Below are positions 28,141-28,434 of a stretch of 28,434 nucleotides of DNA, one piece after another. Source of the DNA: Zygnema cylindricum (Eukaryota; Streptophyta; Zygnematophyceae; Zygnematales; Zygnemataceae); the NCBI GenBank assembly GCA_037447655.1, contig JBBHKE010001939.1, positions 1 through 28,434 on the forward strand, given 5' to 3'. The position numbers and the translations under genes were made by a program. A model generated the notes under the pieces. It was not told the origin of the DNA and did not search any database. It saw nothing but the letters and a program-made list of their open reading frames with translations. How positions within the stretch are numbered: position 1 is the first letter of the stretch; each line of letters opens with the position of its first letter.

Positions 28141-28425
28141 CAATAAATGTCTACATACATGATTAGGGTTATAAACTGCCTCATAATGTTACCACTGCTA
28201 CTGCTTAGTTTAACGTAAACAGACACCACACAACGCCATAAATCATTAAGAGCATTAAAAAACATGTACCATGCGGCTTATTTTAGTTTCATTAACTTTC
28301 ATTTTGCTCCAAACGACATGGGCAATTTTCAGCTACTTACCAATTTAGTGTTAAGCAAAAAACGATCCATATTATTAACTCTATTTCATAATCAAGTGCC
28401 AAAAATTGTCACCAAAATAATGTTT
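28141..28425 (+). pseudogene. Right-arm copy of the signal-peptide-like frame, with nonsense change
   Basis: It matches 11241-11525 on the opposite strand, beginning MSTYMIRVINCLIMLPLLLL. One Gln codon (CAA, in ACGCAAACAG of the left arm) is TAA here, consistent with a C-to-T change at a CpG. The rest of the frame stays open with a few conservative replacements. Confidence 0.35.
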
Positions 28426-28434
28426 TGAACGCTA

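Larger units (their letters stand above)
20775..28434. repeat. Right arm of the palindrome, continuing past the window end
   Basis: This is the inverted counterpart of 11235-19830. The last base of the window still matches (AATGTTTTGAACGCTA against the reverse complement of TAGCATTCAAAACATT at 11235), so the arm extends beyond the window. Whether a second helicase copy lies outside cannot be seen. Both arms carry two rbcS genes transcribed away from the centre. Confidence 0.9.

Noticed and set aside
11235-28434. Palindrome as an assembly artefact
   Set aside because: The arms differ by many substitutions and by three arm-specific transposon insertions with clean empty sites, which an artificial mirror copy would not show. 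Joining of two haplotypes in opposite orientation is still not fully excluded without long reads.
1-28434. tRNA, rRNA, CRISPR or prokaryotic operon features
   Set aside because: None were seen; the introns, transit peptides and transposons identify nuclear eukaryotic DNA.

Overview
This window is nuclear DNA from a green-lineage eukaryote. It carries multi-exon, AT-rich-intron genes for two plastid proteins: a DEAD-box RNA helicase resembling plant RH50, and four copies of the Rubisco small subunit gene (rbcS). The small subunit has the short beta-hairpin loop of streptophytes ([10 protein letters not shown] follows directly on YRENN) and not the longer loop of chlorophytes. It has one intron, right after the transit peptide (MK|VWSP), where land-plant rbcS genes also have their first intron. 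A streptophyte alga or early-diverging land plant fits best; the species cannot be fixed from this sequence.

Layout. Positions 1-1110 are upstream sequence with no confident gene. Positions 1111-10947 (+) hold the helicase, reconstructed here as eight exons encoding about 1046 residues with every canonical DEAD-box motif; the first exon is tentative. Several of its introns contain tandem duplications of their own 3' ends. These include a decayed copy of the DEAD exon (reading DEAN) and two extra in-frame 3' splice sites.

From about 11235 to the end of the window the DNA is one large imperfect palindrome. The left arm (about 11235-19830) carries rbcS copies 1 and 2 on the minus strand. The right arm (about 20775-28434, running off the window) carries copies 3 and 4 on the plus strand. 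A roughly 950-base unique centre holds the divergent 5' regions of copies 2 and 3. The arms pair copy 1 with 4 and copy 2 with 3. They have since diverged by substitutions and by separate transposon insertions, each with a clean empty site in the opposite arm: a 954-base hAT-type element with an 8-base target duplication, and two TA-flanked MITEs. Further members of the same MITE family lie at the same place in both arms and in helicase intron 1.

How the genes relate. All four rbcS copies encode almost the same mature protein (copy 4 has one Asp-to-Tyr change), while introns and flanks differ. This suggests dosage amplification with homogenisation or strong selection on exon 2. Copies 1, 2 and 4 share a promoter block with GGTTCGG repeats and a TATA-like box; copy 3 has a different upstream region. 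The helicase is predicted to act on plastid rRNA and the small subunit in the stromal Rubisco holoenzyme, so both are nuclear genes serving the plastid, but nothing here shows co-regulation.

All comparisons and identity estimates were made by eye, without alignment software or database searches.
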